Made by a program: the position numbers and the translations under genes
In this document: piece by piece, positions 8,684-18,198 of the stretch
Layout: every line of letters starts with the position of its first letter
Numbering within the stretch: position 1 is the stretch's first letter
Notes under the pieces: generated by a model
Told to the model about the DNA's origin: nothing
The model's input: the letters and a program-made list of their open reading frames with translations, nothing else
The model's database searches: none
Assembly (NCBI GenBank): GCA_964551335.1
Contig: CAZKCO010000017.1
Location: 46,719-110,718 of the forward strand
Direction of reading: 5' to 3'
DNA: 64,000 nt
From: Tunicatimonas sp964551335
Lineage (GTDB): Bacteria > Bacteroidota > Bacteroidia > Cytophagales > Cyclobacteriaceae

Positions 8684-9934
8684 ATGAACTTTCGCACCCG
8701 CGCCCAGCTTTCGGGCATGATGTTTCTGGAATATTTTGTTTGGGGCGCCTGGTACGTTACCCTGGGCACCTATTTAGGCGCTACACTAAAATTTGACGGC
8801 ACCCAGATCGGCCTGGCCTACAGTGCTTTTGCCATCGCCGCGATGATCTCCCCCTTCTTTGTGGGTATGGTAGCCGACCGCTTTTTTCCGACCGAACGCG
8901 TTCTGGGAGTGTTGCACCTGGTGGGTGGGGCTATTTTGTACTACTTATCCACTATTGAAGATTTCGCACTTTTTTACCCGGTAATTATTGCCTATACGCT
9001 CTGCTTTATGCCCACCATTGCGCTGACTAACTCTCTCTCATTCCACCATATGGATGATCCCGGCAAGGAGTTCCCGGGAGTGAGAGTGCTGGGTACCATT
9101 AGCTGGATTGTGGCCGGACTGATTGTTGGTTTTCTAAATGTTGAAAGCCAGGCCACCCCGATTTTAATTGCATCGGGAGTGTCCATCCTTATGGGGCTAT
9201 TCAGCTTTACCCTACCCCACACCCCGCCCAAAAGTAAGGGTGAAAAAGCCAGTTGGCAGGATATTATCGGCCTAGACGCGCTCAAGCTCATGAAGGAACG
9301 TTCTTTCGCGGTACTGTTTATTGCCTCACTACTGATTTGCATTCCGTTATCGTTCTACTACAGTTTTGCCAACCTCTTTCTCAACAATATCGGAGTGGAA
9401 AATGCGGCTGGCAAAATGACCATGGGTCAAATGTCAGAAATTGTCTTTCTATTGTTAATGCCTTTTTTCTTCAAGCGATTGGGTTACAAAAAGATGCTGA
9501 TGATCGGGATGGCCTGCTGGGCGCTTCGCTATATAATGTTTATGCTTGGTGACCCGGGCGGGCTGGTCTGGTTGCTGTACGGAGGTATTATTTTACACGG
9601 CATCTGCTACGATTTCTTCTTTGTTACCGGCCAGATTTACGTTGATGAGCGAGCACCCAAAAACATCAAAAGCGCCGCTCAGGGGCTCATCACCTTCGCT
9701 ACCTACGGAGTGGGAATGTTTATCGGAAGTGTGCTTTCGGGCATCGTAGCCGAAAATTATACCGTTGACCAGTCTACCTACCTTTGGGACAAAATTTGGC
9801 TGGTACCCGCTATATTGTCGGCCATCGTATTAGTTTTATTTACCATTTTCTTTAAAGAAAAGAAAGCTCGAGCCTCTGCCGATAAAATTAAGTCCGAGGC
9901 TTCGGAGGCAATTCCGGCTACTAAACCAGTATAA
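8684..9934 (+). CDS. MFS nucleoside permease, NupG/XapB type
   Basis: 416 residues with about twelve membrane segments. The start FRTRAQLSGMMFLEYFVWGA, the loop SFHHMDDPGKEFPGVRVLG, and YDFFFVTGQIYVDERAP in the second half are characteristic of the nucleoside:H+ symporter family in Bacteroidota. The C-terminus is a charged cytoplasmic tail. It would import nucleosides by proton symport across the inner membrane. It follows the adaptor gene by 90 bp in the same orientation, but the products are not obviously linked. Confidence 0.9.
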   Translation: MNFRTRAQLSGMMFLEYFVWGAWYVTLGTYLGATLKFDGTQIGLAYSAFAIAAMISPFFVGMVADRFFPTERVLGVLHLVGGAILYYLSTIEDFALFYPVIIAYTLCFMPTIALTNSLSFHHMDDPGKEFPGVRVLGTISWIVAGLIVGFLNVESQATPILIASGVSILMGLFSFTLPHTPPKSKGEKASWQDIIGLDALKLMKERSFAVLFIASLLICIPLSFYYSFANLFLNNIGVENAAGKMTMGQMSEIVFLLLMPFFFKRLGYKKMLMIGMACWALRYIMFMLGDPGGLVWLLYGGIILHGICYDFFFVTGQIYVDERAPKNIKSAAQGLITFATYGVGMFIGSVLSGIVAENYTVDQSTYLWDKIWLVPAILSAIVLVLFTIFFKEKKARASADKIKSEASEAIPATKPV

Positions 9935-10056
9935 TAAAATGCGAGGAGCCAGGTGCTGGTAGTAAGGCGTCCAAAACCAAGAAAGTTTAGTCCTTGTCCC
10001 CAGCACCCTGCCTCAAGCTAAGGATAATTGACAGTGGACTAATGACTAAAATAGCT

Positions 10057-10064
10057 TATCTTTG
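10057..10064 (+). promoter_or_regulatory. probable -7 promoter box for ompH-like gene
   Basis: TATCTTTG matches the Bacteroidota -7 consensus TAnnTTTG. A TTGACA lies 23 bp upstream (10028), slightly farther than the usual -33 spacing. The OmpH-like start codon is 55 bp downstream. Confidence 0.5.
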
Positions 10065-10118
10065 CCGTTGCGGCTTGGCCCGCTTATTAGTTCATTAACC
10101 AAAATTGAATTTTAAACT

Positions 10119-10736
10119 GTGAAAGTATTATCCCTCGTTTTAAATGTAGTCTTACTACTAGCTGTTATTTACTTATACGTTCTTCATTTTACCGGAAATA
10201 CTGAAGTTCCGGGTGAGGAACCCGCTACTATTACAGCTTCCGCCGGTACCATGCCCCGGATTGCCTACGTAAATTCTGATACCCTGCTGGCGAATTACCG
10301 GTTTTTCCAAACCAAGCGCGAAGAGTTGGAGAAGAAAGCCGAAGATTTACAAAAGGAGTACGAAAACCGCGCTCGCGGACTACAAAACGAAATTGCTACC
10401 TTCCAGCAGAATGCCGGGGGTATGACCATGAACCAGGCTCGAGCCGTGGAAGAAGACCTGCGGAAAAAGCAGCAAAACCTGCTACAGTATCAACAAAACC
10501 TGAGTAATCAGCTCTTGCAGGAAGAAACCAAAGTAAATGACGATCTGTACGAACGGGTTTCTGACTTCCTGGAGGGTTACGGAAAAAATCGGGACTTTAA
10601 ACTGGTACTGACTTACACCAAAAATAGCGGTGTTCTCTACGCCGACGATAGTCTGGATATTACCCAACAAGTAGTGCAGGGGTTGAATCAGGATTATGAG
10701 GTGGCTACTCCGGCCGATTCAACGGCTACTCAATAG
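10119..10736 (+). CDS. OmpH/Skp-family periplasmic chaperone-like protein
   Basis: 205 residues, GTG start. A single N-terminal membrane segment (about 3-23) acts as anchor or signal. After the strand RIAYVNSDTLLANYRF comes a long coiled-coil region (about 65-140; KREELEKKAEDLQKEYENRA, then DLRKKQQNLLQYQQNLSNQL) and the returning strand FKLVLTYTKNSGVLYADDSL, as in Skp/OmpH. Family members hold unfolded outer-membrane proteins in the periplasm. No BamA is adjacent. A good -7 box lies upstream, so it is probably monocistronic. Confidence 0.85.
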   Translation: MKVLSLVLNVVLLLAVIYLYVLHFTGNTEVPGEEPATITASAGTMPRIAYVNSDTLLANYRFFQTKREELEKKAEDLQKEYENRARGLQNEIATFQQNAGGMTMNQARAVEEDLRKKQQNLLQYQQNLSNQLLQEETKVNDDLYERVSDFLEGYGKNRDFKLVLTYTKNSGVLYADDSLDITQQVVQGLNQDYEVATPADSTATQ

Positions 10737-10830
10737 TCTTTTATTTAGAACCAAGCAACTTTAAGAGGAGTAGCAGCATCTGTATATTAAAGCAATCCAA
10801 TACGGTATAGATCGTAAGACTTCTCTAACT

Positions 10831-11553
10831 ATGGACAATAACAAATTTACCCTAAACTTAACCCTCTCCTTATTATTGTTCAGTTCGGTACTGGCTCAGG
10901 AGCAAATGGCTCCCGAAGTAACCTCTTTCTCTAAGGTGGTGGTATCCGATAAAGTGAACTTGGTACTAGAGGAAGGCAACACTCCGGCACTTCGCCTATC
11001 TTATGTGGGGGTTGATCAGGAGGACATCGTGGTTAAGAGTAAAGGCCAAAAACTAGAAATCTATCTAGAGGGTTGCCGCAATGGTTGCGGAGATAACGTT
11101 TATCAGGCCTACCAACATGCCGAGATAATTGCCTACGTAACCTACACCTCGCTTACCAAGCTCATTGTAAAAGGAGATAATGAAGTAATATCCCTGAGCC
11201 CAATTCAAACGGATAGATTTATTTTGCGCTCCTACGGCGACAATAATATTTCACTGAAAGAAGTACGAGCAGATTTTTGGAAAACCGCCTTCTACGGAGA
11301 CAGCCGCTTGACGGTTGAAGAAGGAAAGGTCAATACGCTGAAAGTAAAAACCTACGGTGATCATGACATTCAGCTACAGGATGTAATCAGCCGGGTAAGT
11401 AAAGTGCACGCTCTCGGAGACAATCAGGTCCGGTTGCAGGCTGATAATAAAATTTACCTAACCGTGCTAGGTGACGCTAACATTCAGTACCTGGGTGCTC
11501 CTTCGGTAGGAAAAAGATTAGTTTTGGGTGATCTGTCGCTTAAATCAATGTAA
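10831..11553 (+). CDS. DUF2807 (GIN domain) exported protein
   Basis: 240 residues with a signal peptide (NLTLSLLLFSSVLAQ). The body is a right-handed beta-helix-like series of short strands (SFSKVVVSDKVNLVLEEG; LILRSYGDNNISLKEVRA; VKTYGDHDIQLQDV), matching the putative auto-transporter adhesin head GIN domain. Glycine-Asp-Asn turns (YGDNN, YGDSR, YGDHD, LGDNQ, LGDAN) recur about every 20-25 residues. Function unknown; probably located at the cell envelope. A strong terminator follows immediately. Confidence 0.8.
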   Translation: MDNNKFTLNLTLSLLLFSSVLAQEQMAPEVTSFSKVVVSDKVNLVLEEGNTPALRLSYVGVDQEDIVVKSKGQKLEIYLEGCRNGCGDNVYQAYQHAEIIAYVTYTSLTKLIVKGDNEVISLSPIQTDRFILRSYGDNNISLKEVRADFWKTAFYGDSRLTVEEGKVNTLKVKTYGDHDIQLQDVISRVSKVHALGDNQVRLQADNKIYLTVLGDANIQYLGAPSVGKRLVLGDLSLKSM

Positions 11554-11557
11554 GCAG

Positions 11558-11586
11558 AAAAGCCGAAGAGAATATCTTCGGCTTTT
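11558..11586 (+). terminator. intrinsic terminator after DUF2807 gene
   Basis: A perfect 12-bp stem (AAAAGCCGAAGA with TCTTCGGCTTTT) closes on a five-base loop (GAATA), only a few bases after the stop codon. The A-run on the left and T-run on the right make it usable in both directions. The rest of 11587-11855 holds no gene that I can support. Confidence 0.85.
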
Positions 11587-11855
11587 ACCTAAAACAACCT
11601 TGCCGCGCTGTCTACGCACGCAGCTTCAACCTATGCAAACATCATATTCTATTCCTGGGCTTAACGTTACGATTCAAAGGTATTCTATTCATACGACTTG
11701 GGGTTCTTTACTCGTTTGATCGCTATAATCGCTCGTTAAACCTTTAGATTTGCTCGATAACTGTTCTGCTGATCAGCCCTCCTTTTTTCCTTAATCGTCT
11801 TGCTCTGCTCTAACTCCTTCAGGAATCACTATTTTAGAGCTCAAATTGCAAGCTC

Positions 11856-12992
11856 ATGGCGCGATTGGCTCGGGTATTCAAGGTGAAAAATTTTCTGGTC
11901 TACAATGCCTTGGCCTGGATGGCACTGGCCGGAATTAGTTTGCTACGATATTATTCGCTAAATACCAGCATTGGTCAGCCGTTTGCACTCTCGAGTATCA
12001 TCCGTCACCCGCTTGCCACCTATCTAACCTTCTGGATACTTAGCTTTCTGGTGTTTGATTTGTTTTTAGCTACCCGTCACTTTTCCCGTCGCTGGTTTTG
12101 GTTATTGCATTTAGGTCTAAGTCTGATTTTTGGTCTGGTGCATAAAACACTAAGCTATATCAACGGGCTACTGCTGGAACGACTTTTTTTACCACAGGAA
12201 ACATTAACCTGGCGGGAGCTTATCGATATATGGCAGTTAACCTGGATTGACTTTTTAATTGGATCATCCGTGTATCTGATGATGTTGTTGGTACTCTTTG
12301 CCTTGGATTTCTGGCAACGCTATCAGGATGAACAATTACTTTCGCTAGAGTTACAAAATCGGCTGATAGAGGCGCAACTGAATAATATGAAAATGCAGAT
12401 GCAGCCTCACTTCCTCTTTAACGCCTTAAACACCATTGCCATGATGGTACGAAAAAACTCCAACCAAGAGGCGGTAACCATGATTAGTAGCTTAAGTGCT
12501 ATGCTGCGGAATAGCCTGAGTCGTAAGCGACAATCTTTAGTACCATTTCAAGACGAGCTTCAGCTAATCAATCAGTACCTGACTATCGAGAAAGCCCGTT
12601 ACCAGGACCGGCTCACTATCCAACAAAATATACAGCCGGAAACCCTTATGGTGTTGGTTCCAAACCTGATTCTCCAGCCCATTGTAGAAAACGCGTTCAA
12701 ACATGGTATTTCGCAAAGTATGGAGCAAGCCCGACTAGAGATTTCAGCTCAAATGGAAAATGGCAAGCTTGTGATGGAGGTGTTTAATTCCGGTAACCAG
12801 TTACCCGAAGGCTGGCACCTTACCCGCAACCGGGGCATCGGTTTGGGGAATACCATTAATCGGCTTATGCAGTTGTACCGGGGAAACTTTCGCTTTCAAA
12901 TTAATGAGAAAGAGAATGGGGTTTTGGTAAGGATCGTGCTACCTGCCAACCATGTGGTCTTTGAAGAAACCATGAGTAAGGCTACCCGGTAG
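11856..12992 (+). CDS. LytS-type sensor histidine kinase
   Basis: 378 residues. Four hydrophobic segments fill the first 165 residues, with a short linker coiled coil (LLSLELQNRLIEAQLNNMKM). The His_kinase domain (PF06580 type) has the phospho-acceptor His in MQPHFLFNALNTIA; the ATP domain has PIVENAFKHG (N box) and GIGLGNTINRL (G box). No separate periplasmic sensor is present, so the signal is sensed in the membrane or by the short loops. It is 65 bp upstream of its LytTR response regulator. Confidence 0.93.
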   Translation: MARLARVFKVKNFLVYNALAWMALAGISLLRYYSLNTSIGQPFALSSIIRHPLATYLTFWILSFLVFDLFLATRHFSRRWFWLLHLGLSLIFGLVHKTLSYINGLLLERLFLPQETLTWRELIDIWQLTWIDFLIGSSVYLMMLLVLFALDFWQRYQDEQLLSLELQNRLIEAQLNNMKMQMQPHFLFNALNTIAMMVRKNSNQEAVTMISSLSAMLRNSLSRKRQSLVPFQDELQLINQYLTIEKARYQDRLTIQQNIQPETLMVLVPNLILQPIVENAFKHGISQSMEQARLEISAQMENGKLVMEVFNSGNQLPEGWHLTRNRGIGLGNTINRLMQLYRGNFRFQINEKENGVLVRIVLPANHVVFEETMSKATR

Positions 12993-13057
12993 CGGCTATT
13001 TATTATTAGAATCTTCCTGCATGAATAAACCCCAACAATTAGCTAATTTCACCAATC

Positions 13058-13849
13058 ATGGAAAAAATAAAAGCCATTATTGTGGATGATGAACGGGAAG
13101 CTCGGGAGGGCGTAGCCCGACTACTGGCCCTGGACAAATCCGTTAACGTGGTAGCGGTCTGCGCTAACGGCATTGAAGCGATCCAGGCCATCCGGGAATT
13201 CCACCCTGAACTCGTCTTTCTCGATATTCAGATGCCCAAGGTTAATGGGTTTGAAGTACTAAATAGTATCAGTAACCAACCGCTTCCGGCAGTAATTTTT
13301 ACCACTGCTTACGACGAATATACGTTGAAAGCCTTCGAGGTGCACGCGGTAGACTATCTACTCAAGCCTTTTACCGATGAACGCTTTTTCGCCGCCTTGA
13401 GTCATGCCAAGGAACTGATAAAGCAAAAACAACAAGCATCACCCGCTATTCCGTCTTTCCTAGAATCTCAGGTTAAATCAGGTCAGGCCAACGAGCTAAT
13501 TCATAGTTCAGCCGAGCAGTCGGATAAGATTGTGGTTAAAGTAGACGGTCGCGTTCACTTCCTTCCCCACCCCGAAATTGTATGGATTGAAGCTTACGAT
13601 TACTATGTGAAAATCCACGTTGCCGAGCGTTTTTATCTCATTCGTGACAGCCTCAAGAAAATGGAGCAGCGACTTCCCACCCCTCCCTTCGTTCGGGTTC
13701 ATAAGTCCAGCCTGATTAATCAGCAGTATCTAAAAGAAATTTCTTCGCCCAAAAACAGCAGCGAGTACCTGCTCACATTAACTAACGGAACCCAAATAAA
13801 AAGTAGTCGCAGTTACCGCGAACAGATCAAAGCGCTCATGACTGATTGA
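13058..13849 (+). CDS. LytTR-family response regulator
   Basis: 263 residues. The receiver domain (1-125) has the acidic pair IVDDE, phospho-acceptor Asp in LVFLDIQMPKVNG, the switch Thr in IFTTAYDEY and Lys in YLLKPF. After a linker, the LytTR DNA-binding domain runs from about 160 to the end (EIVWIEAYDYYVKIH; FVRVHKSSLINQQYLKEI). It is paired with the LytS kinase upstream. The gene ends one base before the convergent Uma2 gene. The target genes are unknown. Confidence 0.95.
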   Translation: MEKIKAIIVDDEREAREGVARLLALDKSVNVVAVCANGIEAIQAIREFHPELVFLDIQMPKVNGFEVLNSISNQPLPAVIFTTAYDEYTLKAFEVHAVDYLLKPFTDERFFAALSHAKELIKQKQQASPAIPSFLESQVKSGQANELIHSSAEQSDKIVVKVDGRVHFLPHPEIVWIEAYDYYVKIHVAERFYLIRDSLKKMEQRLPTPPFVRVHKSSLINQQYLKEISSPKNSSEYLLTLTNGTQIKSSRSYREQIKALMTD

Positions 13850-13850
13850 T

Positions 13851-14441
13851 TTAATTCGTTTTCACATTCCGATAAATGTCTCTAAGGGGTAAAGACACTT
13901 GACCATCAAGCAAACTGACCTCATCAGCCTCTTTCTGGTAGATCGTAAGTTTCCATTCGTTTTGTTGCTGACGCTGGTAATGTTCAATCAACTGTTTTTT
14001 AGTAGATACCAGTAAGTACTCCTGAAGAGAATCAATACTCCGATAAGCGGCAAATTTAGCCCCCCGATCTTTGTCGGAGGTTGAATCGGACAAAATTTCA
14101 ATTACTAAAATTGGGTTGATCAAATTATCAAACTCATCGTCCTTGAATTGAGCCTCTCCCTGACTGACCACCAAGTCAGGATAGAAATAGCTATTAGCCT
14201 CGGGGGCATGAGTTCGCATATCGGAGTGAAACACTTCAAATGAAGCATCCAACAATTGAGAACCTAATGCTACGCTCAAGTTCATCGAGATTCTATTATG
14301 TTCTTTACTGGCTCCACCCATTTCAACTAATACTCCGTTATGAAATTCAAATTTTCCGTACTCCTCTCTAGTACCCTTCCGTTCAGCTTCCAGGTAAGCT
14401 TCCGGACTCATTATTTTTTGATCAACTACCACCTGCTCCAT
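13851..14441 (-). CDS. Uma2-family (DUF820) restriction-endonuclease-fold protein
   Basis: 196 residues. The PD-(D/E)XK fold of the Uma2 family is visible: an N-terminal helix (MSPEAYLEAERKGTREEYGK), the strand FEFHNGVLVEMGGASKEHNR, the catalytic-type segment SYFYPDLVVSQG and the strand PILVIEILSDSTSDKDRGAK with E-x-x-S and K. Family members are abundant in cyanobacteria and Bacteroidota; biochemical roles are mostly unproven. It converges on the LytTR gene with almost no gap. Confidence 0.85.
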   Translation of the reverse strand: MEQVVVDQKIMSPEAYLEAERKGTREEYGKFEFHNGVLVEMGGASKEHNRISMNLSVALGSQLLDASFEVFHSDMRTHAPEANSYFYPDLVVSQGEAQFKDDEFDNLINPILVIEILSDSTSDKDRGAKFAAYRSIDSLQEYLLVSTKKQLIEHYQRQQQNEWKLTIYQKEADEVSLLDGQVSLPLRDIYRNVKTN

Positions 14442-14582
14442 GACTTTTTTTAGTTAAGATACATAACTCGGACGAAAAGAGAAAATGACAAAGTTTCTAA
14501 CTCCTAGACTGCACTTAGACGATGTTTATCCGCAAAATTCGGTAAGAAACCGTAGTGAAGTTATGGAAGTGAAGATTTCTAC

Positions 14583-14590
14583 TATCTTTG
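14583..14590 (+). promoter_or_regulatory. probable -7 promoter box
   Basis: TATCTTTG fits the Bacteroidota -7 consensus and is followed by GGAGG, 27 bp before the start codon of the 795-residue secreted protein. No convincing -33 TTG is seen at the expected distance. Confidence 0.4.
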
Positions 14591-14616
14591 GAGGAACAAC
14601 CTAAGCTTTATTCTGC

Positions 14617-17004
14617 ATGCCAGTTCATTCTTTCCTGAGCGTTTATTTCATTCTAAACATGCTCATTTCTACCACTCTACCTGCTCAAAATCCGCCTGAT
14701 TCAGTGCTTCAAATTAGTGGGGTCTATCCCCATCTGGCCGTGTTTAATCCGGGCGGTGGTAATGATTGCGGGGGTAACGGAAATGAGTGTGGCATTGGGG
14801 CGGTGGTACCCTGGAACGGAAAACTCTGGATGGTTACTTACTCTCCCCACTGCCCGCACGGAAGCTCAGATAGACTTTATTCTATCAGCGACCAACTGGA
14901 ACTAACCATGCACCCCGAAAGCGTAGGGGGCACCCCCGCTAACCGGATGGTTCACCGCGAATCAAATCAATTACTGATCGGTCCCTATCTAATTGATCAG
15001 CAAAACAACATTCGAGTGATCTCTCCCGAGAAAATGCCTGGACGGCTCACGGCTACCGTTCGCCACCTAACTAATCCAGCCAATATGGTCTATTATTACG
15101 ACATGGAAGGTGCGCTCTACGAAGCGAATGTAAATACGCTGGCAGTGAATCGGCTATTCGAGAAGCCTGTACCCGGCTGGCACGGTAAAGGCGCCTACTC
15201 GGGTCAGGGCCGACTGGTAATTGCCAACAACGGCGAGCATCAGGTATTTGATATTGACCCCGAACTACTACGGGCGGGTGGCGCTCCCCAATCCGATGAA
15301 GATAACGGTGCCCTGGCCGAATGGGACGGAGAAAGCTGGAATATCGTCGCCCGAAGACAATTTACCGATGTTACCGGGCTGGGAGGCATTTACGGCGCTA
15401 ACAATTCGGAAGACCCCATCTGGAGTATTGGCTGGGATCAGCGCTCGGTGATGCTGATGGTGCTGGACAAAGGAGAATGGTATCGTTACCGGCTACCCAA
15501 GTCAACTCATACCTACGATCATTGGGGAGGCTGGTACACCGAATGGCCCCGCATACGGGAAGTGACCAGTGGGCAGTGGCTGATGGATATGCACGGCATG
15601 TTTTACAACTTCCCCCCTACCTTCAGTTCGGAAAATACCGCGGGCATTCGTCCGATTGCCAATCACCTCCGTTACGTACCCGATTTCTGCGCCTGGAACG
15701 GTCAGATAGTGCTGGCAACGGACGAAACCTCTATTCTGCAAAACCCTTACGCCGGAAGGTCGCAGTCTAACCTTTGGTTCGGCCAGATAGAGGATATGAA
15801 ACACTGGGGACCTACCAACGGCTGGGGCGGAGTATGGATGCATGATACCGTTCAGGCGAACACTGCTTCCGATGCCTTTTTGATCAGTGGGTTTACTCGC
15901 AAGCTGCTTCATTTAATCCACAACCAACCCCAAGCAGTGACTTTTACATTGGAGATTGATAAAGAAGGAAACAACCAGTGGCAAGAATTGACTACTGTAG
16001 AGGTCGGCGAATCCCAGTATGCTTACTACATCATTCCGGAAGATACTCAGGCGGAATGGATACGCTTGAGAACCGACCAGGATTGTGTAGCCACCGCCTA
16101 CTTTCATTTCAACCAGGAACGTAGTGGCGAATCGTTGGATCTAGGTTTTGATGCGCTAGCCTCACCATCCGAAAATGCCAGCACTAATCTGATTCGCCCC
16201 GCCGAACATAACACCAACCTTCAGATCCTAAACAAAAATACTGGTACCTACTGGGAGGTAGATGAGAAGTTGCAGTTTATTCGTCCTCCCGAAGAGCGAA
16301 CGGCTGAAGTTGATTCCATTCTGGAGCTCAAGCCGGAATTCCAGGTAGATGCTGCCTCGGTGATTGTAGAAGATGAAAACGGCACTTTTCGTTTGCCTCG
16401 TACGGATGCCCGCTACGACCAACCATTTGCCGGAGGGTGGCCGCGGGGTATTCGGGAGGTGGAATCGGAGCGGTATATGGCTAACTTCCACGGTACTTTC
16501 TACGAAATACCCCGCGAAGCGGGATTAACATCTATCCGACCGATAGCCACCCACGAAAAGCAGATTATGGATTTTTGTACCTGGCGCGGGTTGCTGGTGC
16601 TGAGTGGAACCCGAATTGATGCCGAACCTAACGGTCACTATTTTACCAGTCTGGCTCAGGAAACCGGTTTGTGGTTTGGGGCTATTGACGATGTGTGGCA
16701 ATTGGGTAAGCCCCGAGGAAAGGGTGGCCCCTGGAAAGATACTGCGGTAGAAGCCAACACTCCTTCCCTGCCCTACCTCATGACCGGTTACGACCAAAAA
16801 ACCTTAACTCTTACTGCCGATAAGCCAACGACTATTGTGGTCGAAATTGACTTTGATCATACCGGCTGGCATTCTTATCGGACTTTCAATGTAGAGGCAG
16901 GCGAAAGTATCTCCTACGATTTTCCCGAGGGCTTTAGTGCTCATTGGCTAAGAGTAACCTCCGACCAGGATTGTGTAGCCACCGCTTGGTTGGAATATCG
17001 TTAA
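14617..17004 (+). CDS. large exported protein with two copies of an unrecognised module
   Basis: 795 residues with a signal peptide ending near TTLPAQ. I do not recognise a named family. The first 300 residues look like a beta-propeller-type repeat (GLGGIYGANNSEDPIWSIGW, YSISDQLELTMHPESVGG). A module of about 200 residues then occurs twice (about 305-505 and 600-795), each with GGW..RIREV, an HG.FY segment, IRPIA, a DFC.W strand, LWFG.I.D, G.W.D..V.ANT and a closing DQDCVATA, with about 100 residues between them. This suggests a secreted carbohydrate-active or binding protein; it is followed by an amidohydrolase and a GH5 enzyme. Confidence 0.8.
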   Translation: MPVHSFLSVYFILNMLISTTLPAQNPPDSVLQISGVYPHLAVFNPGGGNDCGGNGNECGIGAVVPWNGKLWMVTYSPHCPHGSSDRLYSISDQLELTMHPESVGGTPANRMVHRESNQLLIGPYLIDQQNNIRVISPEKMPGRLTATVRHLTNPANMVYYYDMEGALYEANVNTLAVNRLFEKPVPGWHGKGAYSGQGRLVIANNGEHQVFDIDPELLRAGGAPQSDEDNGALAEWDGESWNIVARRQFTDVTGLGGIYGANNSEDPIWSIGWDQRSVMLMVLDKGEWYRYRLPKSTHTYDHWGGWYTEWPRIREVTSGQWLMDMHGMFYNFPPTFSSENTAGIRPIANHLRYVPDFCAWNGQIVLATDETSILQNPYAGRSQSNLWFGQIEDMKHWGPTNGWGGVWMHDTVQANTASDAFLISGFTRKLLHLIHNQPQAVTFTLEIDKEGNNQWQELTTVEVGESQYAYYIIPEDTQAEWIRLRTDQDCVATAYFHFNQERSGESLDLGFDALASPSENASTNLIRPAEHNTNLQILNKNTGTYWEVDEKLQFIRPPEERTAEVDSILELKPEFQVDAASVIVEDENGTFRLPRTDARYDQPFAGGWPRGIREVESERYMANFHGTFYEIPREAGLTSIRPIATHEKQIMDFCTWRGLLVLSGTRIDAEPNGHYFTSLAQETGLWFGAIDDVWQLGKPRGKGGPWKDTAVEANTPSLPYLMTGYDQKTLTLTADKPTTIVVEIDFDHTGWHSYRTFNVEAGESISYDFPEGFSAHWLRVTSDQDCVATAWLEYR

Positions 17005-17074
17005 CTTAACCAAAATCAAAAAAAACCGGCTTACAAACAATTTATTTTCCGTACTTACTATCCTAATCTTCACC

Positions 17075-18196
17075 ATGTTACGAACAATTACCATCCATTC
17101 TACTTCGCTACTCCTTTTCACCCTAGGTTTTACCTGGATGGCATTCATTTGCCAAGCCCAGCAATCACCGGATTCACCCGAAGAAATCTTGCTCAAAAAT
17201 TATCGTCCGGTGTCACTGTATCAGAACAATCACCATCCGGTAGAAAAAGCAAGGTATCCGGTGATCGATCTGCATTCCCACAGTTATGCTGATAGTCCGG
17301 AAGAAATTGATGATTGGGTTCGGGTCATGGACTCGGTAGGAGTTGATAAAACAGTAATCCTGACGTATCAGACCGGGGCTACCTTTGATTCATTGGTGCA
17401 GGTCTACCAAAAGTATCCGGATCGCTTCATTCTATTCTGTGGCTTTGATTACACTGGCTACGATCAGCCTGGTTATGGTCCGGCCGCAGTGGCCGAACTG
17501 GAACGATGTGTAAAGATGGGAGCTCGCGGAGTCGGTGAACTGGGCGATAAAGGCAAGGGGTTATTTTATTCGGCTCCTACGAAAGGCTTTGGTATGCACA
17601 TTGACGATCCACGAATGAAGCCCCTAATTGAGAAGTGTGGAGAACTGAATATTCCCATCAGTATTCATGTAGCCGAACCCATTTGGATGTACCAAACCAT
17701 GAATGAGCAGAACGACGGGTTGATGAATGCCTACAAGTGGCGGTTAGACAACCAGCCGGGCATTGTTGACCACGCCGGAATGATACAAATTCTGGAGAAT
17801 GCCGTTAGTGAGAATCCCGGTACTACCTTCATTGCCTGCCACTACGCCAACTGCTCCTACGACCTGAGTATTCTCGGAAGACTCTTCGATCAGTACCCTA
17901 ATCTCTACGCAGATAATTCCGCCCGCTACGCCGAAACCGCCACTATTCCCCGCTCCGTAGCCCGGTTTTACGAGCAGTACCAGGACCGACTGGTATTCGG
18001 TACCGATATGGGAAGCGAATCCTCCATGTACCGACTGGTATTTCGTATCATGGAAACGGAAGATGAGCACTTTTACGATCGAAGCCGCTCCTCCTACCAT
18101 TGGGCCTTTAACGGTTACGGACTATCGGATGCTGTATTGAAGAAAGTGTACCGTACTAATGCCCAGAAAATCTTGAATTTGAGTGATGATGAATAA
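17075..18196 (+). CDS. exported TIM-barrel amidohydrolase family protein
   Basis: 373 residues with a signal peptide (about 1-28, ending ICQAQ). The metal-dependent amidohydrolase 2 fold begins with YPVIDLHSHSYADSP (metal-binding HxH), continues with GVGELGDKGKGL and ISIHVAEPIW (His ligand), IACHYANCSYDLS (His), and ends with LVFGTDMGSESS (Asp ligand). Members hydrolyse or decarboxylate small organic acids or lactones; the substrate is unknown. It lies 70 bp after the duplicated-module protein and may be co-transcribed; the GH5 gene converges on it. Confidence 0.88.
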   Translation: MLRTITIHSTSLLLFTLGFTWMAFICQAQQSPDSPEEILLKNYRPVSLYQNNHHPVEKARYPVIDLHSHSYADSPEEIDDWVRVMDSVGVDKTVILTYQTGATFDSLVQVYQKYPDRFILFCGFDYTGYDQPGYGPAAVAELERCVKMGARGVGELGDKGKGLFYSAPTKGFGMHIDDPRMKPLIEKCGELNIPISIHVAEPIWMYQTMNEQNDGLMNAYKWRLDNQPGIVDHAGMIQILENAVSENPGTTFIACHYANCSYDLSILGRLFDQYPNLYADNSARYAETATIPRSVARFYEQYQDRLVFGTDMGSESSMYRLVFRIMETEDEHFYDRSRSSYHWAFNGYGLSDAVLKKVYRTNAQKILNLSDDE

Positions 18197-18198
18197 TT

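Noticed and set aside
13851..14441. Uma2 gene as part of a defence system
   Set aside because: No partner methylase, helicase or other defence gene is adjacent, and the family is common outside defence loci.
15502..15912. 136-codon minus-strand ORF inside the 795-residue protein gene
   Set aside because: Shadow of a strongly coding plus-strand frame.
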